Origin: Rouxiella badensis
GTDB taxonomy: Bacteria; Pseudomonadota; Gammaproteobacteria; Enterobacterales; Enterobacteriaceae
DNA length: 64,000 nt
NCBI GenBank assembly: GCA_026967495.1
Contig: CP114060.1
Coordinates: 4,216,001 to 4,280,000 of the forward strand
Reading direction: 5' to 3'
The position numbers and the translations under genes were made by a program. A model generated the notes under the pieces. The model had not been told where the DNA came from. It did not search any database and saw nothing but the letters and a program-made list of their open reading frames with translations. Below, one piece after another: positions 1 to 9,304 of this stretch; the stretch's first letter is position 1, and each line of letters begins with the position of its first letter.

Positions 1-884
1 CCATTGTACTGGTCCGGATTGAGATGACTGAAACGCTTTGCTAATTTTTTCTGTACTATTTTTTGCAAAGCTGGCCCAAACCACCTCATCCACCAAGACT
101 TCTTGCCATTCTCCCCAGAGGATTTAAGCAACGACAAAAACATCCTGATCACACCTTCCATAGTTTTCAGTGTGACATTACCTACAAAACCGTCACATAC
201 CATGACATCAGTTTTACCGGTCAAAAGGTCATTGCCTTCAAGATAGCCGATATAATTGATTACGGGTATGTTTTTTAAAATCGTAGCGGCTTCGCGAATA
301 TTACCCAGCCCCTTCGACTCTTCTTCACCGATATTTAATAGAGCCACGCGCGGATTAGGCGTACCTACCACCTCTTCCGCCATGACCGACCCCATCACAG
401 CAAACTGCACCAGCATCTGGCTGTCGCATTCGACGTTGGCCCCCAGATCGAGCACCACGGTTTTTCCGCGCTGCTGATTCGGTAAAACGGTGACCAGCGC
501 CGGGCGCTCAATGCCTTCGAGCGGCTTGATAACCAGCTTTGCCAATCCCATCAGTGCGCCGGTATTCCCGGCACTGACGCAGGCCTGCGCCTCTCCACTC
601 TTGACAAACTCCAGCGCTACGCGCATAGAGCTTCCACGACTGGTGCGTATTGCCTGCGAAACTCTCGCATCATTCGCAATCACAGACTCAGCGGCAATAA
701 CACGTATCCGGTCCAGTAAAGAAGGATCGGTCTTAGCCAGGAGTGGTGTGATTTTATCGGGATCGCCGACGAGAAGAAGATTGAGTTCAGGATTAGAGGT
801 CAGTGCCTGCAATGAAGCAGGCACTGTGACGGAAGGACCGAAGTCCCCGCCCATAACGTCTAACGCGATGGTCAAACGTTTCAA
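1..884 (-). CDS. plsX: Phosphate acyltransferase PlsX (3' end cut by window edge)
   Basis: PlsX makes acyl-phosphate from acyl-ACP at the start of phospholipid synthesis. Reading from 884 the protein begins (L/M)KRLTIALDVMGGDFGPS, matching the E. coli N-terminus. The frame stays open to position 3, where it reads KRFSHLNPDQYNG as in the E. coli C-terminal third. About 294 of the usual ~356 residues are inside the window. The start is a TTG at 884-882, preceded by AAGGCG with good spacing. No ATG fits the conserved N-terminus. It lies downstream of rpmF in the yceD-rpmF-plsX order seen across Enterobacterales and probably shares its transcript. Confidence 0.93.
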   Translation of the reverse strand, partial: MKRLTIALDVMGGDFGPSVTVPASLQALTSNPELNLLLVGDPDKITPLLAKTDPSLLDRIRVIAAESVIANDARVSQAIRTSRGSSMRVALEFVKSGEAQACVSAGNTGALMGLAKLVIKPLEGIERPALVTVLPNQQRGKTVVLDLGANVECDSQMLVQFAVMGSVMAEEVVGTPNPRVALLNIGEEESKGLGNIREAATILKNIPVINYIGYLEGNDLLTGKTDVMVCDGFVGNVTLKTMEGVIRMFLSLLKSSGENGKKSWWMRWFGPALQKIVQKKLAKRFSHLNPDQYN

Positions 885-948
885 GGTATCGCCTTGCTAT
901 TACTTAACAAGTTTAAAGTTATCAAGTAAATAGTTAGCAAGTAAGAAA

Positions 949-1116
949 TCAGCCGATAACCTTGCGACCGCGGTAGAAACCGTCGGCAGTGATATGGTGA
1001 CGCAGGTGAGTCTCGCCAGAAGTTTTGTCCACAGACAAAGTGGCGGTGGTCAGAGCATCGTGTGAACGACGCATGCCACGTTTAGAACGGGTTGGTTTAT
1101 TCTGTTGTACGGCCAT
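949..1116 (-). CDS. rpmF: 50S ribosomal protein L32
   Basis: A 55-residue basic protein starting [20 protein letters not shown] and containing [17 protein letters not shown], essentially the E. coli L32 sequence but two residues shorter at the C-terminus, where it ends RKVIG. It is a component of the large ribosomal subunit. It lies 12 bp downstream of yceD and 64 bp upstream of plsX on the same strand, the standard operon order linking ribosome and lipid synthesis. Confidence 0.97.
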
Positions 1117-1128
1117 GGACCTTACTCC

Positions 1129-1653
1129 TCAATTACTTTTCTTTAAACTCGCTAATACGGAAAACGGATTCGGTTTCTCGGCCTCAGGAGGCAATTTGCC
1201 AAATACCATTTCCGCGTCGGACACTTCACAGTGTTCAGATTCATGTACCGGAACGACAGGCAGTGAAAGAATAATTTCGTCTTCAATCATTGCCAGCAGA
1301 TCAACTTCGCCAAAATCGTCGACTTCGATCGGCTCGTACGCTTCCGGTAATGCCTCAGCCTGCTCATCGTTCTTAACAGGACTAAAACAATATGTTGTGT
1401 GAACCTGATGCTCAAACGTCTTGCCACATCTCTGACATTCCAGAGTAACAGTAACATCTGAATGACCTTTAATTACGGCCAGACGTTGATTGTCGATATC
1501 AAACGACAAAGAGGTTTGTACATCTGAATCCACACTGACCACTGATGCGGCAACTCGCGTCACTTGTTCGGCGTCGTAGACTCCAATGTAGTCTAAACGC
1601 TTTTGGGCGGTACGAACGGCATCAACGGCCAGGGGTAATTTTACCTTTTGCAT
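1129..1653 (-). CDS. yceD: YceD family protein (DUF177), 23S rRNA accumulation protein
   Basis: A 174-residue protein starting MQKVKLPLAVDAVRTAQKRL with the conserved CQRC pair (C73, C76) and an acidic C-terminal half (EVDLLAMIEDEIILSLP). Length and sequence match E. coli YceD, which has been linked to 23S rRNA accumulation; the molecular role is not well defined. It is the first gene of the yceD-rpmF-plsX operon and is divergent from maf (yceF). The promoter must lie in the roughly 150 bp between 1654 and 1804. Confidence 0.93.
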   Translation of the reverse strand: MQKVKLPLAVDAVRTAQKRLDYIGVYDAEQVTRVAASVVSVDSDVQTSLSFDIDNQRLAVIKGHSDVTVTLECQRCGKTFEHQVHTTYCFSPVKNDEQAEALPEAYEPIEVDDFGEVDLLAMIEDEIILSLPVVPVHESEHCEVSDAEMVFGKLPPEAEKPNPFSVLASLKKSN

Positions 1654-1803
1654 AGGGCGCGCATATTAACTTTGTAACGACGTAGAGTCAAAGAAAAAGG
1701 GCATTTTACTGCGCCTTTCACCAATATTCGCTTCCTCAGCGGCGGACAGTTTAAAATGTGTGATTCAATAACGCTATGCTTTGTGAAAAAAATTATGCAA
1801 ACA

Positions 1804-2400
1804 ATGCCACAAAAAAGGATCCTTCTGGCCTCCACCTCGGCCTATCGTCGCGCAATCCTTGAGAAAACTACGCTGAAATTCGACTGGGCGGCGCCAAACA
1901 TCGACGAGACGCCGCTTGCCGGAGAGTCTGCCGTCTCTCTGGTGATGCGTCTTTCCGAGCAAAAAGCCCGTGCGCTGGCGGAAAAACATCCCGGTTACCT
2001 TATCATAGGATCGGATCAGGTCTGTGTTATCGAAGAAACGATCCTCGGTAAACCTCACAATTTTGACAATGCGTGTCGCCAGCTCAGCATGGCGAGCGGC
2101 AAAAAGGTGCGCTTTTATACCGGCCTGAGCCTGGTCGATGCCGACAGCGGTCAGGCTCAGACGCTGTGCGAAACTTTCGACGTGCATTTTCGCGCCCTTT
2201 CAGAACAGGAGATTGCCGGATACGTTCAGCTTGAACAACCTTATGACTGCGCGGGAAGCTTTAAATGTGAGGGGCTGGGGATTAGCCTGTTCGATAAGCT
2301 CGACGGCCGCGACCCGAATACCTTGATTGGCCTGCCGCTGATTACCCTGCTCGCCCTGCTGCGCGACCACGGCATCAATCCCCTGACCCCAACGGCATAA
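1804..2400 (+). CDS. yceF: Maf-like nucleotide pyrophosphatase (7-methyl-GTP type, YceF)
   Basis: A house-cleaning Maf/HAM1 enzyme that hydrolyses modified nucleotides; E. coli YceF prefers m7GTP. Seen: the N-terminal loop STSAYRRAILE (residues 10-20), the catalytic IGSDQV with D71, GKP, and the FYTGL and CAGSFKCEG segments. I chose the ATG at 1804 (MPQKRILLAST) because it aligns with E. coli MPKLILAST. ATGs at 1795 and 1756 would add residues absent from the family. It has 198 residues, is divergent from yceD and convergent with rluC. Confidence 0.93.
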   Translation: MPQKRILLASTSAYRRAILEKTTLKFDWAAPNIDETPLAGESAVSLVMRLSEQKARALAEKHPGYLIIGSDQVCVIEETILGKPHNFDNACRQLSMASGKKVRFYTGLSLVDADSGQAQTLCETFDVHFRALSEQEIAGYVQLEQPYDCAGSFKCEGLGISLFDKLDGRDPNTLIGLPLITLLALLRDHGINPLTPTA

Positions 2401-2402
2401 AA

Positions 2403-2427
2403 AAGCGCCCGCAGGCGCTTAATTTTT
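2403..2427. terminator. Bidirectional terminator between yceF and rluC
   Basis: AAGCGCC (2403-2409) pairs with GGCGCTT (2414-2420) around a four-base loop, followed by a short T-run. It sits between the convergent yceF and rluC stops. Confidence 0.7.
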
Positions 2428-2443
2428 GAGCAGAAGGCGGTGA

Positions 2444-3400
2444 TTACTTCACGCCTTTACGCAGCTTGGTCAACGCGTTGCGCAATTTAGGCTCCAGAGG
2501 GGCCTCAATTCTTACTGTTTCACCGGTTGCCGGATGCTCGAACCGCAGCGCGGCGGCATGCAGGAACAGGCGATTAATGCCGCTTCCTGCCAGCTGGGCG
2601 TCAAACTCGCGGTCACCGTAGCGGTCATCATAGGCGATGGGATGACCGGCATACTGAGTGTGCACGCGAATCTGGTGCGTACGGCCGGTGACCGGGCTGG
2701 CCTTCACCAGGGTGGCAAAGGCGTATTTTTCTTCAATCTTGAAGCGCGTCTCGGAAGGTTTGCCTTCGCTATTGACGCGAACGATACGCTCACCGCTCTG
2801 CAAGATGTTCTTTAATAAAGGGGCCTGTACAACTTTACAGTGTGACTGCCACTCGCCGCGCACCAGCGCCAGGTAATCCTTTTGCATGGTTTTCATGCGC
2901 AGCTGTTCGTGCAGGGAGCGCAGCGCCGAACGCTTTTTCGCGACCAGCAGCACGCCGGAGGTGTCACGGTCGAGGCGATGAACCAACTCCAGGAAACGCG
3001 CATCCGGACGCAGCGCGCGCAGTCCTTCAATCACGCCAAAGCTTAATCCACTGCCGCCGTGCACAGCGGTGCCGGAAGGCTTATTAAGGATAAGGAGGTG
3101 ATCGTCTTCAAACAGAATGCAGTGCTCAAGCGCGGCAACCTTGTCCAGCTTGGCTGAAACCGGCGCCTCTTCTTTCTCGGCAACCCGCACCGGAGGAACG
3201 CGAACCTCGTCCCCGGCCAATAATTTATATTCCGGCTTGATTCGCTTCTTGTTCACACGAACTTCGCCTTTTCGCAAAATGCGATAAATCATGCTTTTCG
3301 GCACGCCTTTGAGGAAGGTGCGCAAAAAGTTATCAATTCTCTGACCGGCTTCTTCTTCGGTGATGGGGATTAATTGTACAGTTGGATTCTCAGTTTTCAT
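2444..3400 (-). CDS. rluC: 23S rRNA pseudouridine synthase RluC
   Basis: RluC isomerises U955, U2504 and U2580 of 23S rRNA in E. coli. The 318-residue protein has an N-terminal S4 RNA-binding domain (about residues 18-70, IDNFLRTFLKGVPKSMIYRI). The RluA-type catalytic domain carries the signature HRLDRDTSGVLLVAK with the nucleophile D144, numbered as in E. coli, and GRTHQIRVH near residue 240. It is divergent from rne with a 600-bp region between them, as in E. coli. Confidence 0.96.
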   Translation of the reverse strand: MKTENPTVQLIPITEEEAGQRIDNFLRTFLKGVPKSMIYRILRKGEVRVNKKRIKPEYKLLAGDEVRVPPVRVAEKEEAPVSAKLDKVAALEHCILFEDDHLLILNKPSGTAVHGGSGLSFGVIEGLRALRPDARFLELVHRLDRDTSGVLLVAKKRSALRSLHEQLRMKTMQKDYLALVRGEWQSHCKVVQAPLLKNILQSGERIVRVNSEGKPSETRFKIEEKYAFATLVKASPVTGRTHQIRVHTQYAGHPIAYDDRYGDREFDAQLAGSGINRLFLHAAALRFEHPATGETVRIEAPLEPKLRNALTKLRKGVK

Positions 3401-4006
3401 TGGCCATGATTCTAGATGATTCTAAATATTGAGGGCGGGGTTCGCGCCGCTGATTTTTCTGTGCTTAACTCTAAGTTTACCAGCAACTGTGAAGGAATAC
3501 TTAAAACAGGCAATTTAATCGGTGAATAAAGGCGGTGCTAAAGCGCACAAAGGTGCCAAATAACTTTAGCTTCCCCTAAAAGTCACCTTGCTATCTCAGT
3601 GCCAGCAATGGAATAATGGATTCACTTCCGCGTTGATTCTCTTGAACTTAGGGAAAACGCTGGAATTATAGATTTGCCTGATGACACAAAAACGCAGCAA
3701 TGGCGTAAGACGTAATGTGAAATCAAGCAATTAGCGGGCTGCGGGTTGCAGCTTGGCCGGCAAATGGAATGAGATCTGGCTACATAAAATCAGAGGCTAT
3801 TCCCCTACTAAAAGTACTGCTTTCACCACGCTGTGGTTATTAACCCGGCAAAAGCAGTCTTACCGAAAATAATGCGCCCCTATGCAGGCGACAACCGGGA
3901 GGTTGACGACTATGCGAGAAGACTCGGGGCCAACGGTTTAATCCGGCCATAGAGGTTATTTTGCCCGCAGTTCTGACAATAATGCAAAAATAACGAGTAA
4001 GTTAAG
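3401..4006 (+). promoter_or_regulatory. rluC-rne intergenic region with the RNase E 5' leader
   Basis: 606 bp with no credible ORF. It must hold the rluC promoter and the rne promoters. The last ~170 bp can fold. GCCCC (3876-3880) pairs with GGGGC (3936-3940), enclosing a CAACC-GGGA-GGTTG hairpin (3892-3905). A GGCC/GGCC hairpin follows. In E. coli the long rne 5' UTR carries hairpins hp2 and hp3, through which RNase E controls its own mRNA decay. Equating these stems with hp2/hp3 is inference from position and structure. Confidence 0.65.
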
Positions 4007-7000
4007 ATGAAAAGAATGTTGATTAACGCAACTCAGCAAGAAGAGTTGCGCGTTGCTCTTGTAGATGGACAGCGGCTTTACGATCTGGATATTGAAAGTC
4101 CTGGACACGAGCAGAAAAAAGCCAATATTTACAAAGGTAAAATCACCCGCATAGAGCCAAGCCTTGAAGCAGCGTTTGTTGATTATGGTGCGGAAAGACA
4201 TGGTTTTCTCCCTCTCAAAGAAATCGCCCGCGAATACTTCCCCAGCAATTATTCCTCTCATGGCCGTCCAAACATCAAAGATGTTCTGCGCGAAGGTCAG
4301 GAAGTTATTGTTCAGGTAGATAAAGAAGAACGTGGTAACAAAGGTGCAGCGCTGACGACTTTCATCAGCCTGGCCGGCAGCTATTTAGTGTTAATGCCTA
4401 ATAATCCGCGCGCTGGGGGTATTTCCCGCCGGATTGAAGGCGATGACCGTACCGAACTGAAAGAAGCCCTCTCTTCACTGCAACTCCCTGACGGCATGGG
4501 CCTCATCGTGCGTACCGCCGGTGTAGGTAAATCCGCAGAGGCCCTGCAGTGGGACCTGAGCTTCCGCCTGAAACACTGGGATGCCATCAAGAAAGCCGCT
4601 GAAGGCCGCCCTGCTCCATTCCTGATCCACCAGGAAAGCAACGTGATTGTCCGCGCATTCCGCGACTATCTGCGTCCTGACATCGGCGAAATCCTGATCG
4701 ACAACCCAAAGGTTCTCGAACTGGCGAAAGAGCACATTGCAGCACTGGGTCGTCCTGACTTCAGCAGCAAAATCAAGCCATACGTGGGCGAAATTCCGCT
4801 GTTCAGTCATTACCAGATTGAATCGCAGATTGAATCTGCCTTCCAGCGTGAAGTTCGTCTGCCTTCCGGCGGTTCAATCGTTATCGACACCACCGAAGCA
4901 CTGACCGCTATCGACATCAACTCCGCACGTGCAACACGCGGGGGTGACATCGAAGAAACGGCGTTCAACACCAACCTTGAAGCAGCCGACGAAATTGCCC
5001 GTCAGCTGCGTCTGCGTGACCTCGGTGGCCTGATCGTTATCGACTACATCGATATGACCCCGGTTCGCCACCAGCGTGAAGTTGAAAACCGCCTGCGTGA
5101 TGCTGTTCGCCAAGACCGTGCACGTATCCAGATTGGCCGTATTTCTCGTTTCGGTTTGCTGGAAATGTCGCGTCAGCGCCTCAGCCCGTCACTCGGTGAG
5201 TCTACGCACCACGTTTGCCCACGCTGTAGCGGTACCGGGACCATTCGTGACAACGAGTCGCTTTCACTGTCTATTCTTCGTTTGATCGAAGAAGAGGCGC
5301 TGAAAGAAAACACCAAAGAAGTTCACGCTATCGTGCCAGTGCCGATTGCCTCTTACCTGCTTAACGAAAAACGTGAGTCGGTGAATGCCATCGAGAAGCG
5401 TCAAGGCGGCGTGCGTGCGGTTATCGTGCCAAACGACCAGATGCATACCCCGCACTACCACGTAATGCGTGTGCGTAAGGGCGAAGAGTCTTCAACGCTG
5501 AGCTACCTGTTGCCTCAGCTGCATGAAGCCGAAATGCTGCAACCTTCCGAGGACCCACCTTCAGAGCGCAAGCGTCCTGAGCAACCTGCTCTGGCGACCT
5601 TCGCTCTGCCGGTAGAAGCACCTCCTGCTTACGAGCAGCCAGTGGCAGCACCGCAGCCTGTACAAACTCGCACCACGGCGGTTAACACGGCTCCTGTGGC
5701 AGCGGCTCCTGCGGCAAAAACCGGCTTTATGGGCAAACTGCTTGGCGGCCTGAAGAATCTGTTCGGTTCAACGCCAGAGCCTGAAGCTAAACCGGCTGTG
5801 GTTGAAGAAGTTAAAGCACAGCCAGAAGCTACCGAGACTGAAAATCGTCGTAACAACGATCGTCGTAATCAACGCCGTCAGGGCACCCGTCGCAATGGTG
5901 AACGCGGCGAGCGCAATGAGCGTAGCGGTGAACGTGGCGAGCGTAACGGTGAACGTAATAATCGTAATGAACGCAGCGATCGTAACGAACGTTCTGACCG
6001 CACCGAGGGTCGCACCGACCGTACCGAGCGCAATGACCGCAACGAAAGCCGCAGCGAGCCGCGTGAAGAGAATCGTCGTAACCGTCGTAATCAAGAGCCT
6101 GTTGCGGTTGAAGCCGTTGCTCAGGACGTTGAAAACGTCGTTAACCGCGAAGAACAGCAGCAGCCTCGTCGCGAACGTGGAGATCGCTCACGCCGTCGCA
6201 ATGAAGACAAACGCAAAAATCAGCCGGAAGATAAAGCGGCTGAAAACATCGTCGTGGAAGAAGTTGCCGCAGCGCCAGCACCGGTTGCCGCCGTTGAAGA
6301 CCAGGACGAGCGCATGCCGTCTCAGCGTCGCCAGCGTCGTCAACTGACCCAGAAGATTCGTTTCGAGTCTGAAGTGGATCAGGACGTTGAAGATGCAGCA
6401 CAGATGCTTATCACCGGTGTTAAACCGGCCGAGCGTCCAGCTGAACCTAAAGCGGCCGAACCGGCACTGAATGATGCAGCGAACGACGTGGACTCCGAAG
6501 ATGCGCAGGGTGATAACACCCGTGAAAACGGTATGCCACGCCGCTCTCGTCGTTCTCCTCGCCACCTGCGCGTCAGCGGTCAACGCCGTCGTCGCTACCG
6601 CGATGAGCGTTACCCGACTCAGTCCCCAATGCCATTGGCCGGTGCATTCGTGTCGCCAGAAATGGCTTCAGGCAAAGTGTGGATCTCCTATCCTGTCGTT
6701 CAAGCTGTCGATGCCGTTCAGAACGTTGAGCAGGAAGCAGCGGCAGCGGACGTTGCCGTCCAGGCCGCAGTATTGACCGAGCAGGTTGTTATCGCCCAGG
6801 AAAATACCCCAGCGCCTGCACAAGTGACCCCGGTTGCCGAAGTGAAGCCGACGCCGGTAGAATCTGCGCCAGCCGTTGAAACTCACGTTCCGACCTCTAC
6901 CCTGACGTTTGCAGAAGCGCAGGAAGTGATCGAGCAAGAAGTCGAAGCGACTAAGGCCTTCGTTGCCGCTGAACCCCACGTCGTAGAACCGACGACCCTC

Positions 7001-7549
7001 GAAGCGACCGATGCAGAAGTCCCTGCACCGACGCCAACCGAGCCAGTGGTTGTTGAACCTGCCGCCGTGGAAGCCGCCGCCGAAGAGCCTGCCGTTGTTG
7101 AGCCAGCAAGGTCTGAGCCTGTTGCAACCGCAGAGGCAGAAGTCGTCAAGCCAGCCGCAGTAGAACCGGTTGCCGAACCTGTCGTAGAATCTGCGAAAGT
7201 TGAAGAAGCGCCGGTTGAAGCTGTTAAACCGCAGGTAGAAGACGCGGTTAAACTCGAAGTTGCAGGTATTGAAGCGACAGAAGCTCAGGCTCCTGCTATT
7301 GAGATTCCGGCAGCGCCAGCCTCTGTTGCACCGGTTCCAGCGTCAACCGCAGACGACCAGCCACGCTTTAAGCATCACGCCAGTGCGCCGATGACTAAAG
7401 CCCCTGCTGCCGCCTACGTTGCAGAGCCAGCACGCTTCAGCGATTGGGTTCGCCCGGCATACGATTTCGAAGGTAAAGGGTCTGCCGGTGGCCACGCCGC
7501 CGCCAGCACCTCGACGGCACCGGCTACCAAGCCGGAAATGCCGCAGTAA
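4007..7549 (+). CDS. rne: Ribonuclease E
   Basis: The 1180-residue endoribonuclease and degradosome scaffold, longer than the 1061 residues of E. coli. Seen: N-terminal catalytic half with S1 domain (about 35-125) and the zinc-link CPRCSG with C404 exactly as in E. coli. An amphipathic membrane-anchor-like segment GFMGKLLGGLKNLFG starts near residue 573. An Arg/Asn/Glu-rich RNA-binding region spans ~610-700. The strongly conserved PRRSRRSPRHLRVSGQRRRR block lies near 845, followed by KVWISYP. The C-terminal tail HHASAPMTKAPAA...FSDWVRP resembles the PNPase-binding end. The extra length lies in an Ala/Val/Pro/Glu-rich low-complexity stretch at ~920-1140. Frame is intact throughout. Confidence 0.97.
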   Translation: MKRMLINATQQEELRVALVDGQRLYDLDIESPGHEQKKANIYKGKITRIEPSLEAAFVDYGAERHGFLPLKEIAREYFPSNYSSHGRPNIKDVLREGQEVIVQVDKEERGNKGAALTTFISLAGSYLVLMPNNPRAGGISRRIEGDDRTELKEALSSLQLPDGMGLIVRTAGVGKSAEALQWDLSFRLKHWDAIKKAAEGRPAPFLIHQESNVIVRAFRDYLRPDIGEILIDNPKVLELAKEHIAALGRPDFSSKIKPYVGEIPLFSHYQIESQIESAFQREVRLPSGGSIVIDTTEALTAIDINSARATRGGDIEETAFNTNLEAADEIARQLRLRDLGGLIVIDYIDMTPVRHQREVENRLRDAVRQDRARIQIGRISRFGLLEMSRQRLSPSLGESTHHVCPRCSGTGTIRDNESLSLSILRLIEEEALKENTKEVHAIVPVPIASYLLNEKRESVNAIEKRQGGVRAVIVPNDQMHTPHYHVMRVRKGEESSTLSYLLPQLHEAEMLQPSEDPPSERKRPEQPALATFALPVEAPPAYEQPVAAPQPVQTRTTAVNTAPVAAAPAAKTGFMGKLLGGLKNLFGSTPEPEAKPAVVEEVKAQPEATETENRRNNDRRNQRRQGTRRNGERGERNERSGERGERNGERNNRNERSDRNERSDRTEGRTDRTERNDRNESRSEPREENRRNRRNQEPVAVEAVAQDVENVVNREEQQQPRRERGDRSRRRNEDKRKNQPEDKAAENIVVEEVAAAPAPVAAVEDQDERMPSQRRQRRQLTQKIRFESEVDQDVEDAAQMLITGVKPAERPAEPKAAEPALNDAANDVDSEDAQGDNTRENGMPRRSRRSPRHLRVSGQRRRRYRDERYPTQSPMPLAGAFVSPEMASGKVWISYPVVQAVDAVQNVEQEAAAADVAVQAAVLTEQVVIAQENTPAPAQVTPVAEVKPTPVESAPAVETHVPTSTLTFAEAQEVIEQEVEATKAFVAAEPHVVEPTTLEATDAEVPAPTPTEPVVVEPAAVEAAAEEPAVVEPARSEPVATAEAEVVKPAAVEPVAEPVVESAKVEEAPVEAVKPQVEDAVKLEVAGIEATEAQAPAIEIPAAPASVAPVPASTADDQPRFKHHASAPMTKAPAAAYVAEPARFSDWVRPAYDFEGKGSAGGHAAASTSTAPATKPEMPQ

Positions 7550-7570
7550 TATCGCGTTATCGTTAACACT

Positions 7571-7597
7571 AAAAACCCGCCAATGGCGGGTTTTTTT
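7571..7597 (+). terminator. rne terminator
   Basis: AAAACCCGCC-aat-GGCGGGTTTTTTT, a strong GC stem with a T7 tail, 20 bp after the rne stop and ahead of the convergent monooxygenase gene. Confidence 0.92.
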
Positions 7598-7622
7598 ATG
7601 TCTGAGGATTGCCGTTGACAGA

Positions 7623-7910
7623 TCAGGCAAACAGTTTCAGTTTCTTGATTTCAATCTTCTCGAGTTTGCCTTCAATCTGGCTCACAAAGTGTTTGAAGTG
7701 CGCGCTCTGCTCGTGCTGAGCAATGGCCTCATCGGAGCGCCAGCGCTCATAGAAAACGAAATTGTTTGGGTTATCAATCTCTCGATGCAAATCGTACTGT
7801 AGGCACCCTAGCTCTTCGCGGCTGGCGCTGACGACGGCCAGCAGTGCGGTGGTAACCTCTTCAATAAATTCCGGTTTAACGGTCAGTGGGGCAACGATTC
7901 TGATTTCCAT
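7623..7910 (-). CDS. Antibiotic biosynthesis monooxygenase (ABM) domain / putative quinol monooxygenase
   Basis: A 95-residue single-domain protein starting MEIRIVAPLTVKPEFIEEV with the typical ABM pattern: beta strand, helix, CLQYDLHREIDNPNNFVFYERW, then ahfkhFVSQIEGKLEK. E. coli YgiN is a characterised relative that acts on quinols; ABM proteins form dimeric alpha-beta barrels. The substrate here is unknown. The start ATG at 7910 follows AGGAGTTGAAACT. It is monocistronic and convergent with rne. Confidence 0.8.
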   Translation of the reverse strand: MEIRIVAPLTVKPEFIEEVTTALLAVVSASREELGCLQYDLHREIDNPNNFVFYERWRSDEAIAQHEQSAHFKHFVSQIEGKLEKIEIKKLKLFA

Positions 7911-8048
7911 AGTTTCAACTCCTGTATGATAAATTTAGCTTCTTAGCGCGTAGCGAAGTGCAAGACTTCTAATAATTGAGGACCACTATGCTCCCCGGCC
8001 CCTACTGATTTCAATGTTAGCTTAACAAACTGATGCATCCTTAGCAGT

Positions 8049-8136
8049 TTGCGCTTATCCTTGTACCCCGCCGATAATGCTCCCATTACTGCACCTGTTT
8101 TGAACGTCCTGTCTCTCAATGCCGGAGTTTTGTAAC
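8049..8136 (+). promoter_or_regulatory. Candidate pyrC promoter and leader
   Basis: TTGCGC (8049-8054) and GATAAT (8073-8078) form a possible sigma-70 promoter with an 18-bp spacer. A CTCCC run at the likely start site can pair with the GGAG Shine-Dalgarno (8123-8126) of pyrC. In E. coli, pyrC translation is set by CTP-dependent start-site switching and an SD-blocking hairpin. The resemblance is suggestive only. Confidence 0.3.
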
Positions 8137-9186
8137 ATGACCGCAACACCGCAAGTTTTGAAAATACGCCGCCCAGATGACTGGCATATCCACCTGCGTG
8201 ACGACGCTGTGCTGAATACGGTTCTGCCGTATACCAGTGAAGTTTTTGGTCGCGCGATAGTGATGCCAAACCTGACGCCGCCGATCACCACCGTCGACGC
8301 CGCTATTGCCTATCGCACTCGCATCGAAGCCGCTATTCCTGCCGGTCACGCGTTTACTCCACTCCTGACCTGCTACCTGACCGATTCTCTGGACCCGAAC
8401 GAAGTTTCTCGTGGTTTCGAGGAAGGCGTATTTACCGCCGCGAAACTTTACCCAGCCAATGCCACCACTAACTCCAGCCACGGCGTGACCAACGTCAAAG
8501 GGATTTATCCGGTGCTGGAACGCATGCAGAAGATTGGCATGCCTCTGCTTATTCACGGCGAAGTGACCCATGCAGACGTTGACATCTTTGACCGTGAAGC
8601 GCGTTTCATCGATGAAGTGATGGATCCTATCCGTCGTCAGTTCCCGCAGCTGAAAGTGGTTTTTGAACACATCACCACCAAAGAAGCCGCGCAGTATGTA
8701 AAGGAAGGCAACGAGTTCCTGGGCGCGACCATCACGCCTCAGCACCTGATGTTTAACCGTAACCATATGCTGGTGGGCGGTATACGTCCTCACCTGTTCT
8801 GCCTGCCGATTCTGAAGCGTAACGTTCACCAACAGGCGCTGCGTGAAGTTATCGCCAGCGGTAACAAACGTTTCTTCCTGGGCACTGACTCTGCGCCTCA
8901 CGCCAAGCATCTGAAAGAGTCCAGCTGTGGCTGCGCGGGCTGTTTCAACGCCCCGCTCGCGCTCTCTGCCTATGCGACCGTATTTGAAGAGATGAACGCC
9001 CTGCAACACTTTGAAGCCTTCTGCTCTGAGAACGGCCCTAACTTCTACGGCCTGCCGTTGAACGAAGGCACCGTTGAACTGACCCGCACACCCGTGACTC
9101 AACCGGAAACCATTCCGCTGGGCAATGATTCGATCGTGCCATTCCTTGCCGGTCAAACGCTTAACTGGAAAGTCACCGCCTGCTAA
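8137..9186 (+). CDS. pyrC: Dihydroorotase
   Basis: Zinc enzyme of de novo pyrimidine synthesis, cyclising carbamoyl aspartate to dihydroorotate in the cytosol. 349 residues. Seen: metal ligands H17 and H19 in DDWHIHLRD, the carbamylated lysine K103 in AAKLYPANATTNS, HGEVTH, FEHITT, and the catalytic aspartate in GTDSAPH. The start at 8137 (MTATPQVLKIRRPDDW) aligns with E. coli and has GGAG ten bases upstream. The in-frame ATG at 8119 would overlap that ribosome-binding site. Confidence 0.96.
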   Translation: MTATPQVLKIRRPDDWHIHLRDDAVLNTVLPYTSEVFGRAIVMPNLTPPITTVDAAIAYRTRIEAAIPAGHAFTPLLTCYLTDSLDPNEVSRGFEEGVFTAAKLYPANATTNSSHGVTNVKGIYPVLERMQKIGMPLLIHGEVTHADVDIFDREARFIDEVMDPIRRQFPQLKVVFEHITTKEAAQYVKEGNEFLGATITPQHLMFNRNHMLVGGIRPHLFCLPILKRNVHQQALREVIASGNKRFFLGTDSAPHAKHLKESSCGCAGCFNAPLALSAYATVFEEMNALQHFEAFCSENGPNFYGLPLNEGTVELTRTPVTQPETIPLGNDSIVPFLAGQTLNWKVTAC

Positions 9187-9262
9187 GCCTCGCGATACTC
9201 TTTTAACGGGGAGACTGACCTCTTCCCGTTTTTTATTCGCTCTCTATTGCTCTTCCAAAATT

Positions 9263-9282
9263 AACTGTATATATTCACAGTA
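9263..9282. promoter_or_regulatory. LexA-binding SOS box upstream of dinI
   Basis: AACTGTATATATTCACAGTA contains CTGT-N8-ACAG with an AT-rich core, very close to the LexA consensus, 22 bp before the dinI start. It implies SOS induction of dinI as in E. coli. Confidence 0.9.
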
Positions 9283-9304
9283 TAAATTATACGGAGGGAG
9301 TGTT

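Noticed and set aside
8116..9156. 346-residue minus-strand ORF opposite pyrC
   Set aside because: It is a shadow of the strongly conserved pyrC frame; its translation shows no family features.
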